A stretch of 42,520 bases of DNA from Clostridiales bacterium (GTDB lineage Bacteria; Bacillota; Clostridia; Oscillospirales; CAG-272). The notes beneath the pieces were generated by a model. The model saw only the letters and a program-made list of their open reading frames with translations. It had not been told where the DNA came from and searched no databases. Positions 26,104 to 35,590 of this stretch are shown piece after piece. Each line of letters starts with the position of its first letter. The first letter of the stretch is position 1. The stretch lies in the NCBI GenBank assembly GCA_012841635.1, contig DUUJ01000018.1:1-42520 (forward strand), in the 5' to 3' direction. Both the position numbers and the translations under genes were made by a program.

Positions 26104-27774
26104 ATGCCGAACGGAAGCGAATTTATTGTTGATTTCCTGCTGCGGCAGGGGGTGCGGACGGTTTTCGGCTACCCCGGCGCGCCGCTGCTTGAGTTATACG
26201 AAGCGATTCGGAAGAACAACGAGAGCGGGGATGAGAAACTTAATCACATCCTCGTCCGCCATGAACAGGGGGCGGCTTTCGCCGCCTGCGGCTACGCCCG
26301 CGCGACCGGGTTTCCCGGCGTCTGCATCGCAACCTCCGGCCCCGGCGCGATAAACCTTGCCACCGGTATAGCCGACGCCGATCTCGATTCGGTGCCGATG
26401 CTTATCATTACGGGACAGGTCGGAGTCGCCGAGATCGGCCGCGACGCCTTTCAGGAAGCCGACATCATGGGGATAACCATCCCCATCACAAAGCACAACT
26501 ATCTCGTAAAAAAGCCGGAACTGCTCGCGCCTACCCTTGAAGAGGCGTGGCGGGTGCTCTCCACCGGACGAAAAGGACCGGTTCTGGTCGACATCTCCCA
26601 CGACGTTCTGTCCGCCGAAATTACCGACCGGCGGGAGACGCTCGGCCGCCACGGCGATATACTGCCGAGGATAAGGGAGAACGGAATTCCTCTCTCGGTT
26701 CAGCTGCCGAAGATTGCGGCGCAGCTTGCCCACGCTTACCGCCCGCTTATTTTGGCCGGCGGCGGAGTTGTTTCGGGAGAGGCTTCGGCGGAGCTTTCCC
26801 GCTTTGCCGCGAAATATTCGATCCCGGTCGCCGTAACGCTGCCGGGAATGGGGCTGATACTTGACCGCAAGGTGAATATGCTGGGACTTACCGGTCGATT
26901 CGGCACCCCGGCGGCAAACGCCGCGATGGATCAATGCGATATAGTCATCGCCTGCGGCACCCGATTCTCCGACAGAACGGTGGCGGATTTCGACCGCTTT
27001 TCCCGCTCGCACTTCATAATTCACTGCGACATCGACTACGCCGAGATATCGAAAAACGTAAAAGCCGACCTGGCGGTCGTCTCCGACGCGCGGGAGTTTT
27101 TCGGCGCTCTCAGCGAGTGCGAAATCGAATACGACCCCGCCGCCCGCGAAAGCTGGAACGAACAGCTCCGCGCGATAAAGCAGAAGGCAAAAGCGCCGGC
27201 GGAGGAGCCGGAAAGCCGCCTTTCCTGCGCCGAAGTGCTCCGCGCCCTCGACGTCGTCGGGTGCGAGCGCCGCGACTGCGTTTACATCGCCGACGTCGGC
27301 ACTCACCAGATGACCGCGGCGCAGCGGCTGATGCCGATATTTGAGCGCGGATTCATCACCTCCGGCGGACTCGGCGCGATGGGCTTCGGTCTGCCCGTCG
27401 CCTGCGGCGCTTCTATCGCTCTCTCCGAACGGGAAATGCCGGGAGACCCCCGGCAGATAGTCCTTATCTGCGGCGACGGCGGCTTTCAGATGACGGCGCA
27501 GGAGCTTTCGACGCTGAACCATGCGCCGATGCCGGTAAAGATATTCATTATGGACAACCGCTCTCTTGGCATGATAAGCGAATATCAGAAGAGCCGCTTC
27601 GTCGGAAACGTCTTTGAATCGGAGCTTATAAATCCCGATTTTGTCGGGATCGGCCGCGCCTACGGCATAGAATCCCGCTCGATAGACGTATCGAAGCGCG
27701 CCTCGCTTTTAGAAGAGATCCGGGATATCCTCTCCTTTCCGGATCATATGCTTGTCCGCTTCGACATTGATTAA
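26104..27774 (+). CDS. ilvB: acetolactate synthase large-subunit-like TPP enzyme
   Basis: VFGYPGAPLLELY, RHEQGAAFAACGYARATG, TSGPGAINLATGIADADLDSVPM, CGDGGFQMTAQELSTLNHAPMPVKIFIMDN. Confidence 0.88.
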   Translation: MPNGSEFIVDFLLRQGVRTVFGYPGAPLLELYEAIRKNNESGDEKLNHILVRHEQGAAFAACGYARATGFPGVCIATSGPGAINLATGIADADLDSVPMLIITGQVGVAEIGRDAFQEADIMGITIPITKHNYLVKKPELLAPTLEEAWRVLSTGRKGPVLVDISHDVLSAEITDRRETLGRHGDILPRIRENGIPLSVQLPKIAAQLAHAYRPLILAGGGVVSGEASAELSRFAAKYSIPVAVTLPGMGLILDRKVNMLGLTGRFGTPAANAAMDQCDIVIACGTRFSDRTVADFDRFSRSHFIIHCDIDYAEISKNVKADLAVVSDAREFFGALSECEIEYDPAARESWNEQLRAIKQKAKAPAEEPESRLSCAEVLRALDVVGCERRDCVYIADVGTHQMTAAQRLMPIFERGFITSGGLGAMGFGLPVACGASIALSEREMPGDPRQIVLICGDGGFQMTAQELSTLNHAPMPVKIFIMDNRSLGMISEYQKSRFVGNVFESELINPDFVGIGRAYGIESRSIDVSKRASLLEEIRDILSFPDHMLVRFDID

Positions 27775-27809
27775 CGCTTTTTTATTGAATACCAACATCG
27801 GGTTTTGAT

Positions 27810-28949
27810 ATGGCTAAAATTTTTCACTGCGCCGATCTGCATCTCGACTCGCCGTTTTCCGGGCAGTCAGCGGAAAGATCCCTGCTGCTGCGCCGGGGGG
27901 TCTTTGATACCTTCAAACGCGCCGTCGAGAGAGCTTATGCCGAGCGCTGCGACCTTTTCATTATCGCGGGAGATATGTTCGACTCGGAATTTGCCTCCCC
28001 CGCGACGCTTGAAGCGGTAATGTCGCTTTTTGAATCGCACGGAAAAATGGTCTTCGCCGTTTCGCCGGGCAATCACGACCCCTATTCGCAGAATTCCTTC
28101 TGGAAGCGGGCGAAATTGCCGCAGAATGCGCATGTATTTTCATCGGATCGCCTGACAAAATTCTCAATGCTGTCGGCCGAGGGCGAGAAGCTGTCCGTCT
28201 ACGGCTACGCTTTCACGTCGTCAACCCTTGACCGCTCCCCCTTCGCCGCTCAGACTCCGAAGGATCCCGGCATTATAAACATCGTCTGCGCTCATGCGGA
28301 CATATACAACCCGCTAGCCAAAAACGCATTCATCACTCCCGCCGAAATCGCAAAGACCGGGTTTGACTATATAGCGCTGGGGCATATCCACAATCCCCCG
28401 CCGCCCGCCGAACAGGTGCAGAGAGCCGGAACAACGCATTACGCATACAGCGGCGCGCTCGCCGGACGCGGATTTGACGAATGCGGCGAAAGAGGCGGGC
28501 TTCTGCTCGAGATGAAAAAGATAGACTCGGAGCTGTCGCTCAGTTACAGCTTTATTTCGCTCTCCGAATATATCTTCCTGAATCTTGCCGCCGATGTCAC
28601 CGGCGCCGCCGACATAAACGACGTCCTCGCGAAAATCTCGCCGCTTTCGGTGTCGGTAAGGAATCCGCAGAAGACGGCGCTGCGGCTTACTCTGACGGGG
28701 GACACCGCCCCCGGCTGCAGGATAGGCGGAAACTCGATCGCCGAAACTTTCGGACCCCTCTTTTCCTTTGAGCTGCAGGACTTTACCGCGCCGCTCTTCG
28801 ACGCCGACGCGCTCAGGAACGACAAAACAATCCGCGGCGCCTTCTTCCGCGCGCTTTTGCCGAAGCTTGAGAGCGATGACCTCAAAACCCGCGCCGCGGC
28901 GAGAGAGGCGCTCGAATACGGCCTTCGCGCCCTCGCGGGGAATCTCTGA
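27810..28949 (+). CDS. SbcD/YhaO-like DNA repair metallophosphoesterase
   Basis: FHCADLHLDSPF, IIAGDMFD, SPGNHDPYS, IALGHIHNP calcineurin-like motifs. Confidence 0.9.
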   Translation: MAKIFHCADLHLDSPFSGQSAERSLLLRRGVFDTFKRAVERAYAERCDLFIIAGDMFDSEFASPATLEAVMSLFESHGKMVFAVSPGNHDPYSQNSFWKRAKLPQNAHVFSSDRLTKFSMLSAEGEKLSVYGYAFTSSTLDRSPFAAQTPKDPGIINIVCAHADIYNPLAKNAFITPAEIAKTGFDYIALGHIHNPPPPAEQVQRAGTTHYAYSGALAGRGFDECGERGGLLLEMKKIDSELSLSYSFISLSEYIFLNLAADVTGAADINDVLAKISPLSVSVRNPQKTALRLTLTGDTAPGCRIGGNSIAETFGPLFSFELQDFTAPLFDADALRNDKTIRGAFFRALLPKLESDDLKTRAAAREALEYGLRALAGNL

Positions 28950-28991
28950 GACGCTGTACAATAAATCTTACAAAACCGGGACTTTCACACG

Positions 28992-29696
28992 ATGTATAAA
29001 TTCTTTCTGCTTGACGCCGACATGACCCTTTTCGATTTCGACCGCGCCGAAAAATTCGCGTGGTTCGAGACGATGAAAATCTATTCGACGACTCCTCCCG
29101 ACGACGCGATGTTTGATTTTTACCACGACTTAAACGAGGGGCTCTGGAAAAAGTTCGAGAGGGGCGAGACGACAAAAGACCTGCTTGTCCTTGAGCGGCA
29201 CAGGCGGGTCTTCCGGAAATACGGCGTAGACGCCGATCCCGCCGTTTTTAACGAATGTTATCTCGACAAACTCGGCGACGGCAGCTTTCCGCTTCCGGGG
29301 GCGCTTGATTTTGCAAAAGCGGTAAGAGAAATCGCCGACAGGCGCGGCGGCGGAATTTACATCATCACCAACGGAGTTGAGCGGATACAGACGCGGCGCC
29401 TCAGAGAATCCGTCTTCGCGCCGCTTGCCGATGAGATTTTCGTGTCCGAAACCGCAGGATATCCGAAGCCGGATATGCGGTATTTCGACTATGTGTTTTC
29501 AAGGATAGACGGATTTGACCCCAATCAAGCCGTTATCGTCGGCGATTCGCTTACATCCGACATTCAGGGCGGCAACAACGCCGGGGTGTTCGCCATATGG
29601 TACAATCCCGAAAAAAAGCCGAACGAAACCAAAGCCGTCCCCGACTTCGAGGCGGCCGATTACGATGAGATAATCGGATTTATAGAAGAGCATTGA
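28992..29696 (+). CDS. HAD-family, YjjG-type pyrimidine nucleotidase-like
   Basis: FFLLDADMTLFDFDRAE, ITNGVERIQTRRL, VSETAGYPKPDMRYFDYV, VIVGDSLTSDIQGGNNAG. Confidence 0.88.
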   Translation: MYKFFLLDADMTLFDFDRAEKFAWFETMKIYSTTPPDDAMFDFYHDLNEGLWKKFERGETTKDLLVLERHRRVFRKYGVDADPAVFNECYLDKLGDGSFPLPGALDFAKAVREIADRRGGGIYIITNGVERIQTRRLRESVFAPLADEIFVSETAGYPKPDMRYFDYVFSRIDGFDPNQAVIVGDSLTSDIQGGNNAGVFAIWYNPEKKPNETKAVPDFEAADYDEIIGFIEEH

Positions 29697-29707
29697 GCGA
29701 GGGAATT

Positions 29708-30706
29708 ATGAAAAAAGTCGTAGTTTATATCCCGGTCGAGCCGGAAAACCGCGAGAGAATACAGGCAATCGCAAAGGACTATGAATTCACATATCTGCTG
29801 CCGCCCGAAACGGATATCATGAGTCCCGCAAAGCCGGATTTCCGGGCTTTTGCCGAAGAGCTGAGAGAAGCCGACATTTCCTTCGGCGTTCAGCCGATAA
29901 ATCTGATAAAAAAGATGCCGAAGCTTTCCTGGGTACATCTTTCGATGTCCGGCGCCGACGCATACTGCGTCCCCGGAGTGCTGCCGGAAACGACGGCGCT
30001 TACCTGCTCGACCGGCGCATTCGGTCAGGCGATATCCGAGCATATGCTCGCCTGCACCCTCGCGCTTTATAAAAAGCTGCCGCTTTATCGCGACAATATG
30101 GCGGAAGGTCTCTGGAAAGACAGAGGGACTGTCCGTTCCCCCGAAGGGGCGAGGGTTCTGGTCATCGGTCTGGGAGATATCGGCGGGCGCTACGCAAAAC
30201 TCATGAAGCTGCTCGGAGCGCACGTGACCGGAGTCCGCCGAAGCGGCTTCGGCCTTCCCGACTATATCGACGAATTATATCACAGCGAATCGATAGACAC
30301 GCTGCTGCCGAAAGCCGACATAGTCGCGATGGCGCTGCCGAACACCCCGTCGACGGCGGGAATGATCGACAAGAGACGGCTCGCGCTTATGAAGCCGGGG
30401 GCGATTATACTCAACGTCGGACGCGGAAACGCGATCGACACAGACGCGCTCTGCGACGCGCTTGAATCGGGACATCTCGGCGGATGCGCGCTGGACGTCA
30501 CCGATCCGGAACCGCTGCCGAAGGATCACCGTCTCTGGAAGATTCCGACGGCGCTTATAACCCCGCACATCTCCGGCTTCTTCCATCTTCGCAGGACCTA
30601 TGACAATATAATCGATATCTTCTGCGCCGAGCTTGAAAGATACGTCTCGGGCAGACCGCTTCAGAACACGGTGGACCGCAAGTCCGGCTACCGTAAGACG
30701 ATTTAA
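29708..30706 (+). CDS. D-isomer-specific 2-hydroxyacid dehydrogenase
   Basis: VIGLGDIGGRYAKLMKLLGAHVTGVRR, NVGRGNAID, DVTDPEPLPKDHRLWKIPTALITPHISG. Confidence 0.92.
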   Translation: MKKVVVYIPVEPENRERIQAIAKDYEFTYLLPPETDIMSPAKPDFRAFAEELREADISFGVQPINLIKKMPKLSWVHLSMSGADAYCVPGVLPETTALTCSTGAFGQAISEHMLACTLALYKKLPLYRDNMAEGLWKDRGTVRSPEGARVLVIGLGDIGGRYAKLMKLLGAHVTGVRRSGFGLPDYIDELYHSESIDTLLPKADIVAMALPNTPSTAGMIDKRRLALMKPGAIILNVGRGNAIDTDALCDALESGHLGGCALDVTDPEPLPKDHRLWKIPTALITPHISGFFHLRRTYDNIIDIFCAELERYVSGRPLQNTVDRKSGYRKTI

Positions 30707-30722
30707 AAATCAGAGGATCAAA

Positions 30723-32963
30723 ATGCGGATCGACCGGATTCATATAATGCGTTTCGGAGGGATAGCCGACCTCGACCTTGAGCTGTCCCCCGGCGTCAAT
30801 GTAATCTACGGGCCGAACGAGTCGGGCAAATCGACCGTTATGCGCTTCGTCTGCTTCGTACTTTACGGATTTGCCGACAAGACGGAGCGGGAAAACAATA
30901 TGCCGCCCGGCTTCGACAGCGTTTCCGGCTGGATGGTCGTGACCGACGGCCACGGCGGCAAAGAGCGGGAGTTCCGGCTTGAGCGGGAATGCTTCCGCTC
31001 GGGTCTCGACCGCCTTTCCGTCATAAACACGGCGACCGGAGCGGTTGTTTCGAGGGACAAAGCGCCGGGGATCTCGCTTCTGGGACTGCCGCGGGAGATG
31101 TTTGTCAAAACGGCTTACATCAGCCAGTCGGACGGCCTTTCCTTCGACGGCTCAAAGCTGAACGACAGCATTGAAAACATACTCTTCTCCGGCGACGAGA
31201 CGGTAAACACCTCATCGGCGCTGAAAAAGCTGGATTCCGCCCGGGTCGAGCTGTCTCATAAAAGCGGCGGCGGCGGAAAGATAGGCGAACTGCGCGATAA
31301 ACTTATAACCGAAACCGCCGCCCTCGAAACGGCGGAGAAGAATCACGCGGCGGTACTCGAGCGGCAGATAAGGCTTGAAGATATGAGAGCCAGGCTGGAT
31401 ACCTGCGAAAAGAACGAAGCGAAACTCAGGGAGGGCGCCGACGCGATAGGCGACCTAAAAACGCTCAGATACGCCGAACAGGTCGAGGAATACGGCCGCT
31501 TTCTCGCAACAAAGAAAAAGGAGCTTTCCCAATACCGCGCCGAAGGCACCTGGAAGGGATTTTTGCCGAACCGGCTCTATCTCGAGAAGCTTAAAGAGCT
31601 GAAAAACGACCGCGACAGGCTCGTCGCCGAAAAAGTGACCCCGATCGACACCCGCACGGTGCCGGTAGACGAGACCGCCAAAAAAAGACTCCGCGAATCG
31701 GGCAGGCGGATAAGCGAAGCGGGCGGGCGTCAAAAAGTGCTCGACGGTCTTACCGAACTTGACGCGAAGGTCCGCCGCGCCCAGACCTTTGCTTTACTGA
31801 TGGGACTGCTCTTCCTTTTCGCAGCCGCCGCAACCGTCGCGGACGCGCTGCTGGCGCCGCAGTATATCCTGCCGTTTATCGTCGCGGACGTGCTCTTTTT
31901 AGCGGCGATGCTTGTCTGCTTCTATTTCCGCGCAAAATACCTTTCCGATATCGACAAGTACTTAGCCGAATGGAGCGCCGAAGACTACAACACCCTCTCT
32001 GTCGCCCTCGACTCAGTTATCGAGGAAACGGAAATCGTCGGGCGGGACGAGAGCATAGCCGACGAAAACCGGAAGAAATTCGAAGAAGCCATCGCAAGGC
32101 TGAAAGAAAAAGACACAGAGATATCAAAATGGCTCTCGATGTGGGGGCGGGCTGACCTCGACGCAACCATTGAAGAAGTCGAAGAGCTGCGGACCGGCAT
32201 CGAGAACCGCGAAAAGGAAATTGAAGGATATCAGGCGAAATACGACGCGATGGCGTCGTCGGGATATGTCGAAAGCTCGTCTATCCGCGCGAAGCTTGAA
32301 GCCGCCGGAGTCGATCCCGATAACGCCGACCCGGACGACCTTTCAAGGCGCCTCGAGTTTGCCCGCAAAGCCGCCGATTCTCAGCGGAATCATGTACATT
32401 CGCTCGAGACGGAGCTTGCCGCGCTTACCGCGGTATTTGCCGAACCTGCGCCGATAGCCGAGCGCTGCATCGCCCTGATGGGCGAGATAGAGAAGCTTGA
32501 AGCCAGGCGGGACGCGCTTGCCCTCGCATACGAAACCCTCGAATCCGCCTCCGACGCGCTTCGCGCTTCGGTAGCGCCGGCGCTTACCGAAACCGCCGGA
32601 AAGCTGATGGCGGCGGCAACCGACGGAAGCCTGCGCACGCTCGGAGTTTCCGGCGAACTTTCGCTTAATTACGAGCGAGACGGGCGGACGATGCCCGAGG
32701 AGCTTATGAGCTCCGGCACGAAAGACGCCGCGTATATCTGTCTGCGGCTCAGCCTTCTGCAGCTGCTTGCGGCGAAAGCCGACCCGCCCATTATGACCGA
32801 CGAAGCGTTCAGCCGCCTCGACGACAAGCGGCTTTCGAGGATGATCCGGCTCTTTTATTCGCTCGGAGAGGCGGGGATTCAATCGCTTATCTTCACGGCT
32901 CAGCGGCGGGAAGGAGAGGCTTTATCCGAACTCGACCCGGAAGCTTTGATAATCGAACTCTGA
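30723..32963 (+). CDS. YhaN/SbcC-like AAA ATPase with central TM pair
   Basis: IYGPNESGKSTVMRFVCFVLYGF Walker A; SSGTKDAAYICLRLSLLQLL signature; PPIMTDEAFSRLDDKR Walker B; two hydrophobic helices mid-protein. Confidence 0.85.
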   Translation: MRIDRIHIMRFGGIADLDLELSPGVNVIYGPNESGKSTVMRFVCFVLYGFADKTERENNMPPGFDSVSGWMVVTDGHGGKEREFRLERECFRSGLDRLSVINTATGAVVSRDKAPGISLLGLPREMFVKTAYISQSDGLSFDGSKLNDSIENILFSGDETVNTSSALKKLDSARVELSHKSGGGGKIGELRDKLITETAALETAEKNHAAVLERQIRLEDMRARLDTCEKNEAKLREGADAIGDLKTLRYAEQVEEYGRFLATKKKELSQYRAEGTWKGFLPNRLYLEKLKELKNDRDRLVAEKVTPIDTRTVPVDETAKKRLRESGRRISEAGGRQKVLDGLTELDAKVRRAQTFALLMGLLFLFAAAATVADALLAPQYILPFIVADVLFLAAMLVCFYFRAKYLSDIDKYLAEWSAEDYNTLSVALDSVIEETEIVGRDESIADENRKKFEEAIARLKEKDTEISKWLSMWGRADLDATIEEVEELRTGIENREKEIEGYQAKYDAMASSGYVESSSIRAKLEAAGVDPDNADPDDLSRRLEFARKAADSQRNHVHSLETELAALTAVFAEPAPIAERCIALMGEIEKLEARRDALALAYETLESASDALRASVAPALTETAGKLMAAATDGSLRTLGVSGELSLNYERDGRTMPEELMSSGTKDAAYICLRLSLLQLLAAKADPPIMTDEAFSRLDDKRLSRMIRLFYSLGEAGIQSLIFTAQRREGEALSELDPEALIIEL

Positions 32964-32964
32964 T

Positions 32965-34578
32965 ATGTTCATAAATCTGTATGAAGAAATAATCGCATCA
33001 AAGCCGGACGATTTTTCAAGGCGCGCCGCCGCCTGCGCCCTGCGGCTCTGCCGCGGAAACCGTAAAGCCGATGTCGACGCGGTCTACGCGGCGGCTATGC
33101 TCAGCCGCCTGAATGACGAAGACATCGCGGAGATGCTGAAAAGAAACGAATGGTATGACGACAGGATAAAGAAAGTTTTAGACTGCCTTCATTGCCTTGA
33201 CGGTTTTCTTTATCCGCCGGAATATCCGGCCGATTCCGGCGATGAATCCGACAGCAGCGGCAGCCGGGAGCCGAACCGGGACGACGGCGAAACACAGGGA
33301 ACTTCGCAGGCGCATTTCTCCCTTGAAGCGAAGATACTCTGCGACGCCTTTTGCATCGCCGACAGCGGCATTATCAGCGCCGCCGAAAAACTCGGCGGTT
33401 TTACCGATATTCTCCCGAAAAAAGACGATAAAAAAGCCCGCGCGCTGACAAAACGCGGAGGCGCCGCCATTGCCGAAGCGAAGAAATCCGCCGATGAATG
33501 GCTGAGAGCGCTCGGCGCCGAAATCGACGGGCTTGAAGCGGAACACCGCCGGTTTTACAAAGAGCGGGTCTTCGAAGCGCCGCTGCACCACCGGCTCGGG
33601 CTCATCCGCCCCGGCGCCGGCTTTAAGATGGACGGGTATTTCGTCTGGTGCGCGTCGGTGATAAAACACAAAAACAAATATCACATGCTGGCGTCGCGCT
33701 GGAAATCGGGGCTCTCCTTTCCCGAGGGGTATATGGTCGGCTCCGAGATTGTCCACGCGGTGTCGGACGACCCTTTAGGTCCTTTTTCCTTTACCAACCG
33801 CGTCATTGCTCAGCGCCCCCGCGGCAGCTGGGACAGCCAGATGGCGCATAATCCGCGGATAATCCGCATCCGCGACCTTAAAGGGGAGCTGTTTTTGCTC
33901 TATTACATCGGCACGCCTTACAACGACGCAAATATGCGGCGGATAGGCGCCGCCTCCGCCAGAGCGCCGGAAGGTCCCTGGACGCGGCCGGACAAGCCTA
34001 TTGAATTGGGACTCGGCGGCTGCTTCTGCCCTTCTCCGATGCAGGACGACGACGGGTCTATCCTTATGGCGTTCGGTCACGGCGACTTTCGCATCGGCAT
34101 TGCCCGGGCAAGACGCTGGGACGGCGAATACGAGCTGCTTTCAAATGATATCCTGCCGGGGGTCGAAGCCGAAGACCCTTTCCTTTACAAATACGGCGGC
34201 AGATATTATATGATAGTTTCCGACACCGAGGGAAAACTGCTGGCGGAATTTAACTACAAAACCAACGCCGCCGTATCCGGAACTCATCGGGACGCCGGCG
34301 CCCGACAGAGCGCCGGCGCCCGAAAGGGCGCTATGCTCGTCTCCGACGACGGAATTGACTGGAAGCTTGACGAATATCCGAAAGTCTACGGAAACACGCT
34401 TATGTACAGCGATATGTCGGTCGGGCGGGCGGAACTGAAGATGCATCCTTTCCTGCTCTGCGAATCCGGCAGGCCGAAAGTTTTATACACCGCCGTATTG
34501 AAAGACGGCGGGACAGCAAGCATATCACAGCCGATAAACGATATCCCCCTCCCCGAATATCAGGAGAAACGCCGATGA
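32965..34578 (+). CDS. GH43-like five-bladed-propeller glycosidase domain with N-terminal degenerate HD-hydrolase-like helical region
   Basis: C-terminal WDSQMAHNPRIIRI, AEDPFLYKYGGRYYMIVSDTEG, LVSDDGIDWKL; N-terminal SLEAKILCDAFCIADSGIISAAEKL resembles the HD-family TLEAKILQDADRLDALGAIGIAR. Confidence 0.65.
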   Translation: MFINLYEEIIASKPDDFSRRAAACALRLCRGNRKADVDAVYAAAMLSRLNDEDIAEMLKRNEWYDDRIKKVLDCLHCLDGFLYPPEYPADSGDESDSSGSREPNRDDGETQGTSQAHFSLEAKILCDAFCIADSGIISAAEKLGGFTDILPKKDDKKARALTKRGGAAIAEAKKSADEWLRALGAEIDGLEAEHRRFYKERVFEAPLHHRLGLIRPGAGFKMDGYFVWCASVIKHKNKYHMLASRWKSGLSFPEGYMVGSEIVHAVSDDPLGPFSFTNRVIAQRPRGSWDSQMAHNPRIIRIRDLKGELFLLYYIGTPYNDANMRRIGAASARAPEGPWTRPDKPIELGLGGCFCPSPMQDDDGSILMAFGHGDFRIGIARARRWDGEYELLSNDILPGVEAEDPFLYKYGGRYYMIVSDTEGKLLAEFNYKTNAAVSGTHRDAGARQSAGARKGAMLVSDDGIDWKLDEYPKVYGNTLMYSDMSVGRAELKMHPFLLCESGRPKVLYTAVLKDGGTASISQPINDIPLPEYQEKRR

Positions 34579-34844
34579 ACAAAGAATCAGAAAGACTTGA
34601 CCGCTCACTTCCCCCGCCGGAAAGCAGGGGCGGCAGGATTTTCAGCGCTTACGGCTCGAGGATTTTTGATACCGATGAAGAGATACCGGATATGTTCGCG
34701 CTGTTTTCGAGAACCACCTTCGGCGAGCTTGAGAGCCTGCTGCTTCGCGCCGAATCCCGCGACTCAAAGGCGTTTTACCGGGCGCTGCTCAATCTGAAAC
34801 TCCAGATAGCTCAGGAGAAGGTTGTCGGAGAGGAGCTGCTCTGA
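34575..34844 (+). CDS. 89-aa hypothetical protein, translationally coupled to the zeta-like gene
   Basis: ATG overlaps the upstream stop (ATGA); its stop overlaps the downstream ATG (TGATG). Confidence 0.65.
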   Translation: MNKESERLDRSLPPPESRGGRIFSAYGSRIFDTDEEIPDMFALFSRTTFGELESLLLRAESRDSKAFYRALLNLKLQIAQEKVVGEELL

Positions 34845-35590
34845 TGGCGGAAGAAAGGGTTCCTCCCGTTTACACCCTCATCGCCGGCATAAACGGCGCC
34901 GGAAAGACTTCTCTCTATACGATTTTAAAAGAAGGCGCCGATCTCGGCGTCAGGATAAATACCGACGAAATGATAACCGGCGGCGGAGGCGACTGGCGAG
35001 ACAACCTGGAACAGCTCAAAGCCGGACGGCGGGCGGTGACGCTTATCAACGACTGTATCGACACCGGCGTTTCCTTCCATCAGGAGACCACTCTGCCCGG
35101 CCCGACGATACTAAAATACGTCCGCAAGGCAAAGGCAGTCGGATTTGAGATCCGGCTTTATTACGTCGGCGTCGACTCGCTCGACATCGCAATTGAAAGG
35201 GTAAGACGAAGAGTCGCCCGCGGCGGACACGGCGTTGACGAACGCATCATCTCAAAAAGATACAGAGCGCTGCCGGAAAACCTTTCCGCGCTGCTTCCTC
35301 TCTGCGACCTTGCGGTATTTTACGACAACACCTCCCGCTTTCGTCAGTTCGCCATGATAAGACACGGACGGCTCGTCGACTTCGACCGGGAGATACCCGG
35401 CTGGTTTTTCGGAATACACGGGATTCGCTTCTATGTATCCCCTCAGCTTCCCGAAAGCACCGCGCATGTCGCGTCTCAGTCGCTGCGCTTCGTTCCGGCA
35501 AACGCGGTTCCCGGCGGCACCGTAATCGCCCCGGACGCAAATCAAAGCGCCGGAATGCCGGAAATCAATTCATCCGAGGATGATATATAA
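34844..35590 (+). CDS. zeta-toxin-like P-loop kinase
   Basis: AGINGAGKTSLY Walker A, INTDEMI, GVSFHQETTLPG, FEIRLYYVGVDSLDIAIERVRRRVARGGHGV. Confidence 0.82.
   Translation: MAEERVPPVYTLIAGINGAGKTSLYTILKEGADLGVRINTDEMITGGGGDWRDNLEQLKAGRRAVTLINDCIDTGVSFHQETTLPGPTILKYVRKAKAVGFEIRLYYVGVDSLDIAIERVRRRVARGGHGVDERIISKRYRALPENLSALLPLCDLAVFYDNTSRFRQFAMIRHGRLVDFDREIPGWFFGIHGIRFYVSPQLPESTAHVASQSLRFVPANAVPGGTVIAPDANQSAGMPEINSSEDDI

Noticed and set aside
26194-27522. 442-aa minus-strand ORF opposite the acetolactate-synthase-like gene
   Set aside because: Antisense shadow of a strongly conserved enzyme; no motif.
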